Below are positions 24,921-34,108 of a DNA stretch of 64,000 nt, piece after piece (the stretch's first letter is position 1; each line of letters opens with the position of its first letter). The notes beneath the pieces were generated by a model. That model worked only from the letters and a program-made list of their open reading frames with translations, was not told the DNA's origin and did not search any database. Location of the stretch: positions 1-64,000 of the forward strand of contig CAMWXD010000018.1 of the NCBI GenBank assembly GCA_947178105.1, written 5' to 3'. Both the position numbers and the translations under genes were made by a program. This DNA is from an uncultured Eubacterium sp. GTDB lineage: Bacteria > Bacillota > Clostridia > Lachnospirales > Lachnospiraceae.

Positions 24921-26186
24921 TTACGCTTCCACGCCAAAATGCGCAAATAATATCCGCTCTGCCTCAGCGCTCCACAGTCCCCTGTTCTTTTTGCACGCTT
25001 CATCCAGTTTTGCAAACAATGGGTCTGTCTTGCCTTTTTCTGCAAAATCCTCAATCGCTGTCAGAGGCATGTCAAACTGGGTATAGGTCAGCTTTTTGCC
25101 GCCTGGGATACTTGGCAGGTTCAGCGTTGCGTCTGCAATACTGTCAATGCCGCCGACATGTGTGACCATAACGGCTGGCTCGATTTTTCCCTTTGCAGCC
25201 AGGTCATTGGCTTCGATCAGGTCGTCGTTGTTGCCGCCTGTCGTCCCGACGATATGCTGGCTTGTATAATGCACATCATACAGATTGATCTCTGCCTTAA
25301 ACTGGTTGTCAGTCGGCCCTGCAAAGAAATTCATACAGCCGTCAAACGCCAGCAGCTTGTCGCCGAGCTCTGCTACGGCACGGTTTGGAATATAGACGAA
25401 TACATCATCATAGCCTTTGCCGCCGGTAATTTCTTTCAGTTCCTTGACCGGGTCTGCCATCTTTGCCGTATTGACATATAAGAGCTCAACACCGTTTTTC
25501 TGCGCATAGGACTCTGGAATCACCTCTCTGGCACGTTCCAGCTTTGCGTCGTCGATGTCGGTCACGACAATGCGTTTTGGCTTGTTTTCAAACTGGATTC
25601 CATAGCTGACCGCGCCAAGCCCCATTGGCCCGCACCCGCCAAGGATAATAATATCGCCGCCTTCTTTGGTGCCGCCTGCAAGGTCATGGTTGCGCTTATT
25701 CGTGTGATAGTTGCCATGATAGCCGCCGATAATGCAGCTCATCGGCTCGCCTAAGGACGCTTCAAAAAAGCTTTCGCCCTCATACGGCATCAGGCATCCC
25801 AGTTCCATGACTTCGTGCGGAATAATGCAGTATGTGCAGGCGCCGCCGAAAAATTCATAGGAATATCCTGGAGATGCCAGGCTGCCTTTATAATTCAGCG
25901 CCGGCTGCTGTGCAAACTTCATGCCTGGATGAAACTGGCCTTTCCACTTCTCGCCGACTTCCACAATCACCCCTGCAAATTCGTGCCCAATAATAATCGG
26001 GTTTGTATCAATATTCTGCGGTGCGCGTTTATGCTTTTTCCCCTGCTCTACCAGCTTATACGTAGACATGCAGATGCTGTCGCTCATTACCTTTACCAGG
26101 ATCTCATCCTCCTTAATTGCAGGAAGCTCGAACTCCTCCAGCCTTAAGTCTCTTGTTCCATACATTCTGACTGCTTTCGTTTTCAT
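24921..26186 (-). CDS. zinc-type alcohol dehydrogenase, sorbose-1-phosphate reductase-like (polyol phosphate dehydrogenase)
   Basis: 421 residues of the medium-chain dehydrogenase fold. GHEFAGVIVEVGEKW is the catalytic-domain motif and IIILGGCGPMGLGAVSYG the NAD(P)-binding Rossmann motif, with VVTDIDDAKLERA after it. The length and sequence resemble SorE-type L-sorbose-1-phosphate reductases. It is the last gene of the mannitol-type PTS operon, behind a 1-phosphofructokinase-like kinase and where mtlD would be expected. By inference it oxidises the imported hexitol phosphate to a ketose phosphate. Confidence 0.8.
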   Translation of the reverse strand: MKTKAVRMYGTRDLRLEEFELPAIKEDEILVKVMSDSICMSTYKLVEQGKKHKRAPQNIDTNPIIIGHEFAGVIVEVGEKWKGQFHPGMKFAQQPALNYKGSLASPGYSYEFFGGACTYCIIPHEVMELGCLMPYEGESFFEASLGEPMSCIIGGYHGNYHTNKRNHDLAGGTKEGGDIIILGGCGPMGLGAVSYGIQFENKPKRIVVTDIDDAKLERAREVIPESYAQKNGVELLYVNTAKMADPVKELKEITGGKGYDDVFVYIPNRAVAELGDKLLAFDGCMNFFAGPTDNQFKAEINLYDVHYTSQHIVGTTGGNNDDLIEANDLAAKGKIEPAVMVTHVGGIDSIADATLNLPSIPGGKKLTYTQFDMPLTAIEDFAEKGKTDPLFAKLDEACKKNRGLWSAEAERILFAHFGVEA

Positions 26187-26252
26187 CTTTTCTTCTCCTA
26201 TTCCTTATTCCTATTCTTAATATAATGCTTTCTATCTTTTCTATCCGATTCC

Positions 26253-26287
26253 AGGCTCCGGTTTCCGAAATCCGGTTTTCAGAGCCT
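26253..26287 (-). other. intercistronic hairpin
   Basis: AGGCTC (26253-26258) and GAGCCT (26282-26287) enclose a second near-palindrome with two CCGG boxes. It lies in the 120-base gap between the kinase and dehydrogenase genes, with no T-run, so it may be a processing or stability element. Confidence 0.4.
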
Positions 26288-26308
26288 GTTTCTCCTTATG
26301 GCATTTTC

Positions 26309-27238
26309 TCAGATTGCTTCGATGACAACCTGCTTCATCAGCTCATCCACAAGCTCTCTTGTCGGCGGCTTTGTCCCGATTGTGGTCACTGCGCCTGCTG
26401 AGGTGGCAATACACATCCGTACGGTCTGCTCGTTGTCAAGCTTTTGATCCCAGGCATAGGCAAGCGCCGCTACCATGGCATCCCCTGCGCCGACTGTGGA
26501 ATGTGCCTTGACGGACAGTGCCGGGCATTTGACTTCGTATCCGTCGCGCACGAGCATCGCGCCGCTTTTGCCCATAGATACCGCTACTGTGCCGATTCCT
26601 TTGCCCTTTAATTCCCTTGCCGCCTTTAACAGCTCTTCGACGGAAGCACGGTAATCAAATCCTGCATATTCCTCCAGCTCCACACGGTTTGGCTTGATGA
26701 TATCAGGCGCGGCATCCAGCGCATTGCGAAACAGCTCGCCGTCTGCGTCCAGCAGCACCTTTGCGCCGCGAGCGTGCACCCGCTCAATGATTTTCCCATA
26801 AATCCCTTTATCTACGCCGCTTGGTATGCTCCCGGCAAGGATAAACAGCGTGTTTTCATCTGCATAGCCTTCCAGCTTTTTGATGAGCTGTTCCATCTGC
26901 TCTGGCGAGATCTGCGGGCCAGGCTCGTTCAGCTCGGTCACTTCCCCTGTTTTTTCAAATACCTTTGTATTCGTCCGTGTCTCTCCGTCTACCCAGATAA
27001 AATCGTTCTGGATCCCTTTTTCATTTAAGACAGCTTCGATCGTGCGCCCTGCATTGCCTCCTAAAAATCCCGCCGCAATACTTGTTCCGCCAAGCTCGCG
27101 GATCGTCTTGGATACGTTGATCCCTTTGCCGCCCGCATCGTATTCTACTTTCTGGATACGGTTCAGCCCGCCCCGCTCCAGTGCCTCTATGTCAATGGTC
27201 TTGTCAATCGCCGGATTCATCGTAACGGTTACTATCAT
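26309..27238 (-). CDS. fruK: PfkB-type 1-phosphofructokinase
   Basis: 309 residues. The N-terminus TVTMNPAIDKTIDI, the glycine motif AGGKGINVSKTI and the C-terminal catalytic signature VGAGDAMVAALAYA identify a 1-phosphofructokinase/tagatose-6-phosphate kinase of the PfkB family. The usual reaction is fructose-1-phosphate + ATP to fructose-1,6-bisphosphate. AAAGGAG precedes the ATG. It is five bases behind the EIIA gene. Its place in a mannitol-type operon suggests that fructose-1-phosphate is the intermediate of the pathway. Confidence 0.85.
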   Translation of the reverse strand: MIVTVTMNPAIDKTIDIEALERGGLNRIQKVEYDAGGKGINVSKTIRELGGTSIAAGFLGGNAGRTIEAVLNEKGIQNDFIWVDGETRTNTKVFEKTGEVTELNEPGPQISPEQMEQLIKKLEGYADENTLFILAGSIPSGVDKGIYGKIIERVHARGAKVLLDADGELFRNALDAAPDIIKPNRVELEEYAGFDYRASVEELLKAARELKGKGIGTVAVSMGKSGAMLVRDGYEVKCPALSVKAHSTVGAGDAMVAALAYAWDQKLDNEQTVRMCIATSAGAVTTIGTKPPTRELVDELMKQVVIEAI

Positions 27239-27243
27239 CTTTG

Positions 27244-27708
27244 TTACTCCTTTCCTGTCAAAATCTGATATACAGTATCCACGTCACCGGTTGCCAGCCT
27301 GTCTGCCGCTGTATCATCCAGCATTTTTTCCGCAATCGTAGAAAGGATATCCAGATGTTCGTCTCCAACGCCTGCAATGCCGATCACCACATGCACCTCA
27401 TTGCCGTCCCAGTCGATGCCTTTTGGAAACGTCATAACTGCGATACCGGATGCCTTTACTTCCTTCTTTGCTTCTTCTACGCCATGCGGCAGCGCCAGCC
27501 CGCTTCCCATAAAAGTGGAAAATGTCTTTTCACGTTCTACCATGGCGTCCACATACGGCTGATCCACATAGCCGCTGTCTGCCAGCATCTGCCCAACGGC
27601 GCGGATGACCTGCTCCTTCTGTGCGGATTCGCAGTTTACACGGATATTTTCACGGTAAAGCAGCTCCTTTTTTTCTGTTTTCTCTTCTTTTTTCTTTTTA
27701 AATAACAT
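27244..27708 (-). CDS. mtlF: mannitol/fructose PTS enzyme IIA
   Basis: 154 residues. The phospho-accepting His lies in the motif GLALPHGVEEA (about residue 76), preceded by VDAMVEREKTFSTFMG, typical of MtlF/fructose EIIA. The first ~15 residues are a lysine-rich extension. GGAGGAG precedes the ATG. It has its own promoter with a candidate MtlR operator (27771-27840). It passes phosphate from HPr to the EIICB encoded at 30009-31409. Confidence 0.88.
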   Translation of the reverse strand: MLFKKKKEEKTEKKELLYRENIRVNCESAQKEQVIRAVGQMLADSGYVDQPYVDAMVEREKTFSTFMGSGLALPHGVEEAKKEVKASGIAVMTFPKGIDWDGNEVHVVIGIAGVGDEHLDILSTIAEKMLDDTAADRLATGDVDTVYQILTGKE

Positions 27709-27770
27709 CTTGCTCCTCCTTTTTCCTTGCTTCCTGTAAGTTTTTGCTTCCCTTATTTCTTTCTGACTTT

Positions 27771-27840
27771 ATTATAAGCCCAGCCCAGCCTATATTTCAA
27801 AGAAAAGAAACCGGGATTTGGCACAATCCGATAGTGCCAT
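27771..27840 (-). promoter_or_regulatory. mtlF promoter with candidate MtlR operator
   Basis: On the minus strand, operator TTGGCA/TGCCAT half-sites 11 bases apart (27818-27840), 17 bases, TTGAAA (27795-27800), 18 bases, TATAAT (27771-27776). The arrangement is identical, base for base in spacing, to the mtlA promoter. Confidence 0.78.
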
Positions 27841-27877
27841 ATTTATGATGATGCCTGCTGTAGTTCCAGCCTGCCTT

Positions 27878-29974
27878 TTAGGAAAAACCCCCGATATATT
27901 TGTTAAAATATTTCTTTAAATTTCTGGACAGTGCATTTCTGATTTCTTCCTGCTCTCCTTTTTGCACGATATCCATAAACTCATATTCTTCAATCAGCAT
28001 ACTGCTGATATAGCCCATAATATCGCCGTTGACCTTTGTGTTGCCGTCGGCCGGCGCCAGCATGATAAATACGATGCGGATGCCTTTAAAATACGGATCT
28101 GCAAAAGGCTCCAGGTTTTTTGTCATACAGATGGAAAACGCCGGCCTTGTTACCCCTTTTGTACGAGCATGAAACAGGGCGAACCCAAATTCTGCAAACA
28201 CCTGGCTGGCGATCTGCTCGCGCTTTATCAGGTCTTCCCGGATGATCTCCTGGCAGTCCGAATAAGGCGACATCTTCTCTCCGATTGCAATAAGCAGCTC
28301 TCCAAAGCTGATGCAGTTGTCAACCCGGAAAAAATCCATATACTTGATCACCGTATTGATCTGTGAAGCAACCAGGTTGACCTCTTCCAACTGCATGGAA
28401 AACTCATCTGCTTCTTTCTGCTTTTTTGGCAGCCGTTCATATTTGCTGACCATATGCCGGATGTTTTCTATATCCTCCTCGCTTAAAAGCGGATTGACAA
28501 ACACAACGGGGATCTCCGCCTGCTCCAGCGGGATGCTGGAAATCAGAAAGTCCGTTTTGCTCATCACATACGGCGTCATATCATGTTTGCCGTACGCTGT
28601 CAGCTTCATCCTGCCATGAAACAGCTTTTCCAGCTTGGAGGACATCAGCCGTGAGATCCCAATACCGCTTGAACAGACAACTCCCGCCTGCACCCTGCGT
28701 ATTTTTTCTTTCCTGCCTTCCAGGCGCACCATCGCTGCTCCAAAATGTACAGTCAGAAATCCGATCTCCTGCTCCGGCACCTCTTTTCCTGTAAACTCCT
28801 TTAAAACCTCCGCTACCTTTTCGCATCGATGGTAAATATCAGGATAGCTGTCCTTGATATCATCCAGTACCGGATTCTGGATCTGCATATCATACACAAG
28901 GCGGATCAGCGTCGGCTGCAAATGCGCCAACAGCCCCTGGATAAAACCATCGTCCTGCTTCATCAAATATGCCTGCCGGACATCGTAGGCATCGATCATA
29001 TCGTTGACAAGCTGCTGGAGCTGCTTGTTCTCGATCCGGAGCTGATCGCCTTCGTTCCACTGGATCTTCTCATGCTTTGCACCCTTTAGGTGCAGGCAGA
29101 TATAGGAGATCTCCACCTGTGGTATCTCGATCTGAAATTCCCGTTCCAGCTCTTTTACAATCACTTTTGCAAGCGCATAATCCTCATCCTCTGCGATCTC
29201 CTGCTGCCAGTTTTCGTCATAGTCGATTACCTCGTTTTTCTGGATCCGGTGAATTGCAATCGAGATATGGATAATCATGCCGACGTAAGAGTTTTCTGTC
29301 AGCGTCAGCACCCGGTTGTGCCCCAGCCTTGTAATACAGTCCATCACACGCTTTACGATATCGTTATTTAAAATCCTGCCAAAGCTGCTCTTTTTCAGCA
29401 CCCGGTATGCTGACACATCGTATCCGTCCTCTCCGTACACCTCCCGCATCATCTTCGTATCGATATTTTCATCGATAAAGCCGCGGATTGCCCTCCGGTA
29501 ATTTTCCTCGCTTCCCTGGATGGAAATGCCGCTGCCCGGCTTGCGGCTCACGAGCAGCCCGTAATGCGCGAGCCACCCTTCCACTGCCTCCAAGTCTGCG
29601 CTGGCGGTCGCCTCGCTGACATCAAACAGGCTGCTGTAATAGTACAGCTTACGCAGCCCCTTTTCTTTTAAGATTTCCAGGATCAGCCGCTTTCTGCGCT
29701 CCTCACGGTTGCCGGCGTCATAATCATCCCCAGCGCTTAATACGGCAAGCAGGCGATTTTTTTCCTCTGCGCTTCCTTCGATCCAGATGCCTACGCCCGT
29801 CCTGGAGACAAACGCAAGGCTGTAATCCTTTAACGCCGCGTTCACAGATTCCAGCTCCCTTTGCGCTGTCCGTTTGCTGACACCGATCTGATCTGCAAGA
29901 TACTTTACGGAAACAGCAGAGGATTCCCGCAGCAATACCTGCAGCATCTGTTTCATCCTTGATGTCATTTCCAT
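27878..29974 (-). CDS. mtlR: PRD-containing transcriptional activator, MtlR-type
   Basis: 698 residues: HTH_11 domain (MKQMLQVLLRESSAVSVKYL region, 5-65), a second HTH (about 88-145), two PTS regulation domains (about 185-405), an EIIB-Gat-like domain (VVCSSGIGISRLMSSKLEK, about 420-440) and a C-terminal EIIA-Mtl-like domain with FALFHAR (about 600). This is the MtlR layout, in which PTS-dependent phosphorylation tunes an activator. AGAGG lies nine bases before the ATG. It is encoded between mtlA and mtlF, whose promoters carry matching operators. Confidence 0.88.
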   Translation of the reverse strand: MEMTSRMKQMLQVLLRESSAVSVKYLADQIGVSKRTAQRELESVNAALKDYSLAFVSRTGVGIWIEGSAEEKNRLLAVLSAGDDYDAGNREERRKRLILEILKEKGLRKLYYYSSLFDVSEATASADLEAVEGWLAHYGLLVSRKPGSGISIQGSEENYRRAIRGFIDENIDTKMMREVYGEDGYDVSAYRVLKKSSFGRILNNDIVKRVMDCITRLGHNRVLTLTENSYVGMIIHISIAIHRIQKNEVIDYDENWQQEIAEDEDYALAKVIVKELEREFQIEIPQVEISYICLHLKGAKHEKIQWNEGDQLRIENKQLQQLVNDMIDAYDVRQAYLMKQDDGFIQGLLAHLQPTLIRLVYDMQIQNPVLDDIKDSYPDIYHRCEKVAEVLKEFTGKEVPEQEIGFLTVHFGAAMVRLEGRKEKIRRVQAGVVCSSGIGISRLMSSKLEKLFHGRMKLTAYGKHDMTPYVMSKTDFLISSIPLEQAEIPVVFVNPLLSEEDIENIRHMVSKYERLPKKQKEADEFSMQLEEVNLVASQINTVIKYMDFFRVDNCISFGELLIAIGEKMSPYSDCQEIIREDLIKREQIASQVFAEFGFALFHARTKGVTRPAFSICMTKNLEPFADPYFKGIRIVFIMLAPADGNTKVNGDIMGYISSMLIEEYEFMDIVQKGEQEEIRNALSRNLKKYFNKYIGGFS

Positions 29975-30008
29975 AATGTTGTACCTCTTTTCTTTTGATT
30001 TTGCGGCT

Positions 30009-31409
30009 TTATAAATTGCGCTTCTTTAAATCTTCCACCAGCGTCTCATATTCCGGTGCTGCGAGGAAATTGGTAATCAATACAAGCTCCGCATTCGGAT
30101 TGCTGTTTGCCGCACGTTCCCCAAGCTCCTGATGCGTCACCACGATCTGCACATCCTGCGGAATCGAGGAAACCGGCGTATGAATCACTTCAATACCAGA
30201 AATGCCTGCGGCTGTGATCTTCTTTTTCAATACGGTAGCGCCCATCGCACTCGATCCCATACCCGCATCACACGCAAACGCAATCTTGCTGATCCTGCCG
30301 CCTGCTTTGCCGGAAGCTGCTGCCTGCTTCGGCGCGTCTGCCATCCCCTTGGACTGGCGCTTCATTGCATCTTTTTTCGCCTGTGCCTCTTCCAGAGAAG
30401 TGTCCTTGCCCATAAACTTTAACAGCGGTACGGAAATCAGGAAAGAAACTGCCGCTGAAAGTAAGACGCCTGCAAACAACCCCAGATAACAATGCCGTTC
30501 CGCCATCATCGTGATTGCGATAATGCTTCCCGGAGAAGCGGTCGATACAAGCCCTACATCAAACAAGCTAAAACATAATACCCCGGTCATGCCGCCTGCA
30601 ATCGCAGAGAGCAGCAAAAACGGATTCATCAGTATGTACGGAAAATAGATCTCGTGGATTCCTCCGAAAAAGTGGATGATCACCGCGCCAGGCGCAGAGC
30701 TTTTCGCGCTTCCTTTTCCAGCAATGCAATATGCAAGCAGGATGCCAAGCCCAGGGCCAGGATTTGCTTCCAGCAGGAAGAAAATTGATTTTCCTGCCTC
30801 CTGTACCTGCTGAATGCCAAGCGGTGAAAAAATCCCCTGGTTGATCGCGTTGTTTAAAAACAATACCTTTGCAGGCTCGATCAGGATGCTGACAAGCGGC
30901 AGCAGGCTGTGCTCCACCAAAAATCCTACCCCTGCGCTCATCGCGCCTGTCAGCCCGTTTACAAGCGGCGTAATGCCGATCATGGACAGCAGCGCTAGAA
31001 GACCGCCGATAATCCCGATGGAAAAGTTGTTGATGAGCATTTCAAAGCCTGCCGGAATATTGCCTTCCATCATCTGGTCAAACTTTTTAATGACAAACGC
31101 TGATACCGGCCCTACGATCATTGCTCCTAAAAACATCGGATTTTCCGAAGCTACGATCACGCCCATCGCTGCGATCGCGCCTGTCAGCGCACCCCGGTCT
31201 CCGGCAACAACCCTGCCCCCGGTATACGCGATTAACAGCGGCAGCATGACATGGGACATCGGATCTACCAGCCGTGCAAACGCCGCGTTTGGAATCCAGC
31301 CTTTCTCAATAAACAGCGCCGCAATCAGCCCCCACGCGATGAAAGCTCCGATGTTCGGCATTACCATGCCGCTAAGAAATCTTCCAAATGTCTGTACTCT
31401 TTCTTTCAT
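30009..31409 (-). CDS. mtlA: mannitol-type PTS enzyme IICB
   Basis: 466 residues. The EIIC part (5-330, about eight membrane segments) contains GGIHEIYFPYIL, the conserved GIHE region of the mannitol family. The EIIB part (about 375-466) has the phosphocysteine loop ACDAGMGSSAMGA. No EIIA is fused; it is encoded by mtlF. The ATG at 31409 with AGAGG seven bases upstream is preferred over a GTG two codons earlier. It imports and phosphorylates a hexitol, most likely mannitol. Confidence 0.9.
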   Translation of the reverse strand: MKERVQTFGRFLSGMVMPNIGAFIAWGLIAALFIEKGWIPNAAFARLVDPMSHVMLPLLIAYTGGRVVAGDRGALTGAIAAMGVIVASENPMFLGAMIVGPVSAFVIKKFDQMMEGNIPAGFEMLINNFSIGIIGGLLALLSMIGITPLVNGLTGAMSAGVGFLVEHSLLPLVSILIEPAKVLFLNNAINQGIFSPLGIQQVQEAGKSIFFLLEANPGPGLGILLAYCIAGKGSAKSSAPGAVIIHFFGGIHEIYFPYILMNPFLLLSAIAGGMTGVLCFSLFDVGLVSTASPGSIIAITMMAERHCYLGLFAGVLLSAAVSFLISVPLLKFMGKDTSLEEAQAKKDAMKRQSKGMADAPKQAAASGKAGGRISKIAFACDAGMGSSAMGATVLKKKITAAGISGIEVIHTPVSSIPQDVQIVVTHQELGERAANSNPNAELVLITNFLAAPEYETLVEDLKKRNL

Positions 31410-31443
31410 AATCACACCTCTTTTTGTTTTCTTTGTTGCGTCT

Positions 31444-31519
31444 ATTATACGTTGCCTGGCCTGTTTGTTTCAAGCAATAGAAAAAGAGATTTGGCACTAA
31501 GGGTTAATGCCAAATCTCT
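31444..31519 (-). promoter_or_regulatory. mtlA promoter with candidate MtlR operator
   Basis: On the minus strand: operator TTGGCA/TGCCAA 11 bases apart (31491-31513, within a 12-bp perfect inverted repeat 31485-31519), 17 bases, TTGAAA (31468-31473), 18 bases, TATAAT (31444-31449). T-runs on both sides of the inverted repeat mean it can also terminate the upstream membrane-protein gene. Confidence 0.8.
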
Positions 31520-31608
31520 ATTTTTTTATGCATACTGACGGAAACTAACGCAAACGCTGCATACTGTGTCCGGCAAAGCGGCGAAATCTGTTTGCTTTCC
31601 CTGACTGT

Positions 31609-33198
31609 TCACAGCCATTTTTCAAAAATCCGAACCGCCCGATAACGGGAAAAATTGAAATTCCGCAGCCCCATATCACGCTGCGCCGCATAAACCTTTT
31701 GCTTATAATCTAAAAACCAGTCCGCCTCAACCTGCTCCTTCCTTTCCGCGGGTGCCTGCGCATAATAATCCTCTATCGCCGGAGCCGCATCCAGGGACAG
31801 CCGCGCCAGATACTGCCAATCCATCGTTGCAGCGTTTTTTGCTGCATGTGACAGGTTATAAGAAGCGACCACACGATCCACATGTACAAACGCCAGGCAT
31901 AAATAAACCACACTGACAACTACAAGGCTGTAGAAAAAAAGCGGAAACCGCGGGCGCAGGATGACCGCCACCACGCCAGCCATCAAAAGCGTCAGCACAG
32001 ACAGCGCCGCCAGCACAAGCACACGCAGAAACGTAAGCTGGTAAACAGCAATGTACAAAAACATCCGGTATGCACTGGAAGCAATCATAAGAAACGTACA
32101 CGCACAGATCAGCAGCAGCATACTGTCAAGCAGCTTATGCGGCGCAAAATATTTTCTAATAAATAGCACAAGCATAAAATTCACCATACAGACAAACAGC
32201 AGCATGTAAAATCCTCTTTGTGCATATGCAGCGTACGTCAGCCCCTCCGGCAGCTTTAAATTCCCCGCAAACAGATACAATACCTGGATACCGCTAAACA
32301 CCGCATACATTGCCAAAAGCAGCCCTGTAAACGTAATCGCTATGACCGCATCAAACCCAGCCCGCTGCGTAACCGCTGCAATCCCGCCGCGCCGTGACAA
32401 ATACCGCATTCCGCAGTACGACGAAAAATACCCAAACAACAGCATACAAAACACTTCCAATACCTTTACCGGCATCCGCAGCCCGGAAAACAGCCGCATC
32501 ACCATCGCATCAAATACTGCATCCGCACACATCAGGCAAAATCCCAAAACCAGCAGGCACGGCACAGCCAGCACAAACCCAAGCAAAACCGCGCGCAGTG
32601 TTTTATTTTTCCTTACCCTTTTCTCCCTGTAATACGCATATCCGTCTGTAAACGGCACAAACATGCAGCCCACCGCCCCAAACGACGCAACTATCATCTC
32701 CGCCGCGCTTTTCGCAAAATCCCACTGGCTGTCATGATAACAATTATGCAGTAAAAATAACAGCAGCATCACAAAAAAACCAAAATACTGAAAACAGATC
32801 ATATACCTGTTATCCGTACTGCATGTCGCAATACCAAGCAGCAGCATCACCACGATATAAAACAGGCTGCCTGCTTTGAGCCTTCCAAACGCCTGCTCTC
32901 GGGCTGTATAGCAATCCATCCGCTTCATCGTAACACATGCGTAGAGAATCGTAGCCGCAATCCAGACAGGCATCGTAATCCCGCTGCTGTTTTGAAACAT
33001 GCATACCGTATAGACCAGTGCATACAGCAGGCTGGACATGCCAAAAATCCTGAAATACCCAGCCTGCACCTCAGGCGCCTCCTCGATCAGCAGCGCATCA
33101 GCAAATGCATCGGCCGGCGGCTGTGCCAGATCCTTCTTTTGATCCGATTCTTCAGCAATATGCTGTGCATTATCCTGTGTAAGTGTTTTTTCTTCCAT
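31609..33198 (-). CDS. polytopic membrane protein, DUF4173/DUF4153-like
   Basis: 529 residues with about 12 membrane helices after an acidic 60-residue cytosolic start. The motif LTYAAYAQRGFYMLLFVCMV (about residues 330-350) resembles the YARxGFxxL segment of DUF4173 proteins. A C-terminal cytosolic part has AAPAIEDYYAQAP. The function of the family is unknown. A 31-bp minisatellite lies in its upstream region. Confidence 0.72.
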   Translation of the reverse strand: MEEKTLTQDNAQHIAEESDQKKDLAQPPADAFADALLIEEAPEVQAGYFRIFGMSSLLYALVYTVCMFQNSSGITMPVWIAATILYACVTMKRMDCYTAREQAFGRLKAGSLFYIVVMLLLGIATCSTDNRYMICFQYFGFFVMLLLFLLHNCYHDSQWDFAKSAAEMIVASFGAVGCMFVPFTDGYAYYREKRVRKNKTLRAVLLGFVLAVPCLLVLGFCLMCADAVFDAMVMRLFSGLRMPVKVLEVFCMLLFGYFSSYCGMRYLSRRGGIAAVTQRAGFDAVIAITFTGLLLAMYAVFSGIQVLYLFAGNLKLPEGLTYAAYAQRGFYMLLFVCMVNFMLVLFIRKYFAPHKLLDSMLLLICACTFLMIASSAYRMFLYIAVYQLTFLRVLVLAALSVLTLLMAGVVAVILRPRFPLFFYSLVVVSVVYLCLAFVHVDRVVASYNLSHAAKNAATMDWQYLARLSLDAAPAIEDYYAQAPAERKEQVEADWFLDYKQKVYAAQRDMGLRNFNFSRYRAVRIFEKWL

Positions 33199-33230
33199 AC
33201 CTGCTTCACCCTCCGATAGATCTTATTTTT

Positions 33231-33350
33231 CTTTCTGCCTACTGTTTCCAGCTTCTGTTTTCTTTCTGTCTGATGTTTCCTGTTTCTGTTTTCTTTCTGT
33301 CTGATGTTTCCAGCTTCTGTTTTCTTTCTGTCCGGCGCTTTCTGCTTGTG
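33231..33350. repeat. 31-bp minisatellite, nearly four copies
   Basis: The unit starts CTTTCTGTCTGATGTTTCC and ends TTCTGTTTT. Copies begin at 33231, 33262, 33293 and 33324 (the last diverged and incomplete). The unit length is not a multiple of three and the tract lies between two genes. Confidence 0.85.
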
Positions 33351-33359
33351 AAAAAGCTG

Positions 33360-33575
33360 TCACGGAATCTGGTCGTCCCGGTATTCCAGTATATCTCCCG
33401 GCTGGCAGTCCAGCGCCCGGCAAATCTTGTTCAGAGTATCTATTTTAATCGCTTTTGCCCTGCCGTTTTTTAAAATTGAAATATTTGCCAACGTAATCCC
33501 AACCTGTCCGGCCAATTCCGTCACGCTCATCTTCCGCTTCGCCAGCATGACATCGATATTAATAATAATTGCCAT
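33360..33575 (-). CDS. small Xre/Cro-type regulator, YozG-like
   Basis: 71 residues almost entirely forming an HTH_26-type domain (MLAKRKMSVTELAGQVGITL, then ANISILKNGRAKAI). The start at 33575 has GAGG six bases upstream, while the earlier ATGs have none. It is 22 bases behind a DUF2975 membrane protein gene, the usual partner of this regulator type. Confidence 0.85.
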   Translation of the reverse strand: MAIIINIDVMLAKRKMSVTELAGQVGITLANISILKNGRAKAIKIDTLNKICRALDCQPGDILEYRDDQIP

Positions 33576-33597
33576 CTCGTTCCTCATCATTTTTCTG

Positions 33598-34077
33598 TTA
33601 GATTGTCAGTTCACTCTCCTGCTTTAACTCATAAGCTTTATATACCAGATGTGACAATGCAGCCGCGCAGATCGCAACCGCAAAGCTGATAAATACGGCA
33701 AATACCATAAAAATCAAAATCCCGAACTGTATGCAGCGCACCGCCGCCAATCCCACAATCCCCGCAAACCACACGATTGCCAGTACAACAGCAATCCCGC
33801 TGATGCGTCTAAACGCCGCCGCATTTTCCCTGGAAAATGAACGATCCTTTCCAATCTCGCAGCACACCGTCCAAAACTGATACAATACCGCATAACAGCC
33901 TGCTGCAATCACAAAGCTGTACAAAAGCCCCGGCCAATACAAAAACGCTGCCGCAGGATAATCCCGCCGCATCTCTCCTGCAACCATCGGCACCAGCAAA
34001 AAGAACCATACAGCTCCCATAATGCCGATGCCCAGGGTAATTCCTTTTAACCACCTTGCTATTTCTGCCTGTTTCAT
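33598..34077 (-). CDS. DUF2975 family membrane protein
   Basis: 159 residues, four membrane helices, with the family-typical segment CCEIGKDRSFSRENAAAFRR between helices 2 and 3. I chose the ATG at 34077, which directly starts the conserved part; AAAGGG lies upstream. It forms a two-gene operon with the YozG-like regulator; the role of the pair is not known. Confidence 0.82.
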   Translation of the reverse strand: MKQAEIARWLKGITLGIGIMGAVWFFLLVPMVAGEMRRDYPAAAFLYWPGLLYSFVIAAGCYAVLYQFWTVCCEIGKDRSFSRENAAAFRRISGIAVVLAIVWFAGIVGLAAVRCIQFGILIFMVFAVFISFAVAICAAALSHLVYKAYELKQESELTI

Positions 34078-34108
34078 AACGACGCCATCCCTTTCACTGA
34101 TTTTTGAA

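Noticed and set aside
33231-33350. 31-bp repeats as a CRISPR array
   Set aside because: The copies are directly adjacent with no spacers, and no cas genes are in the window.
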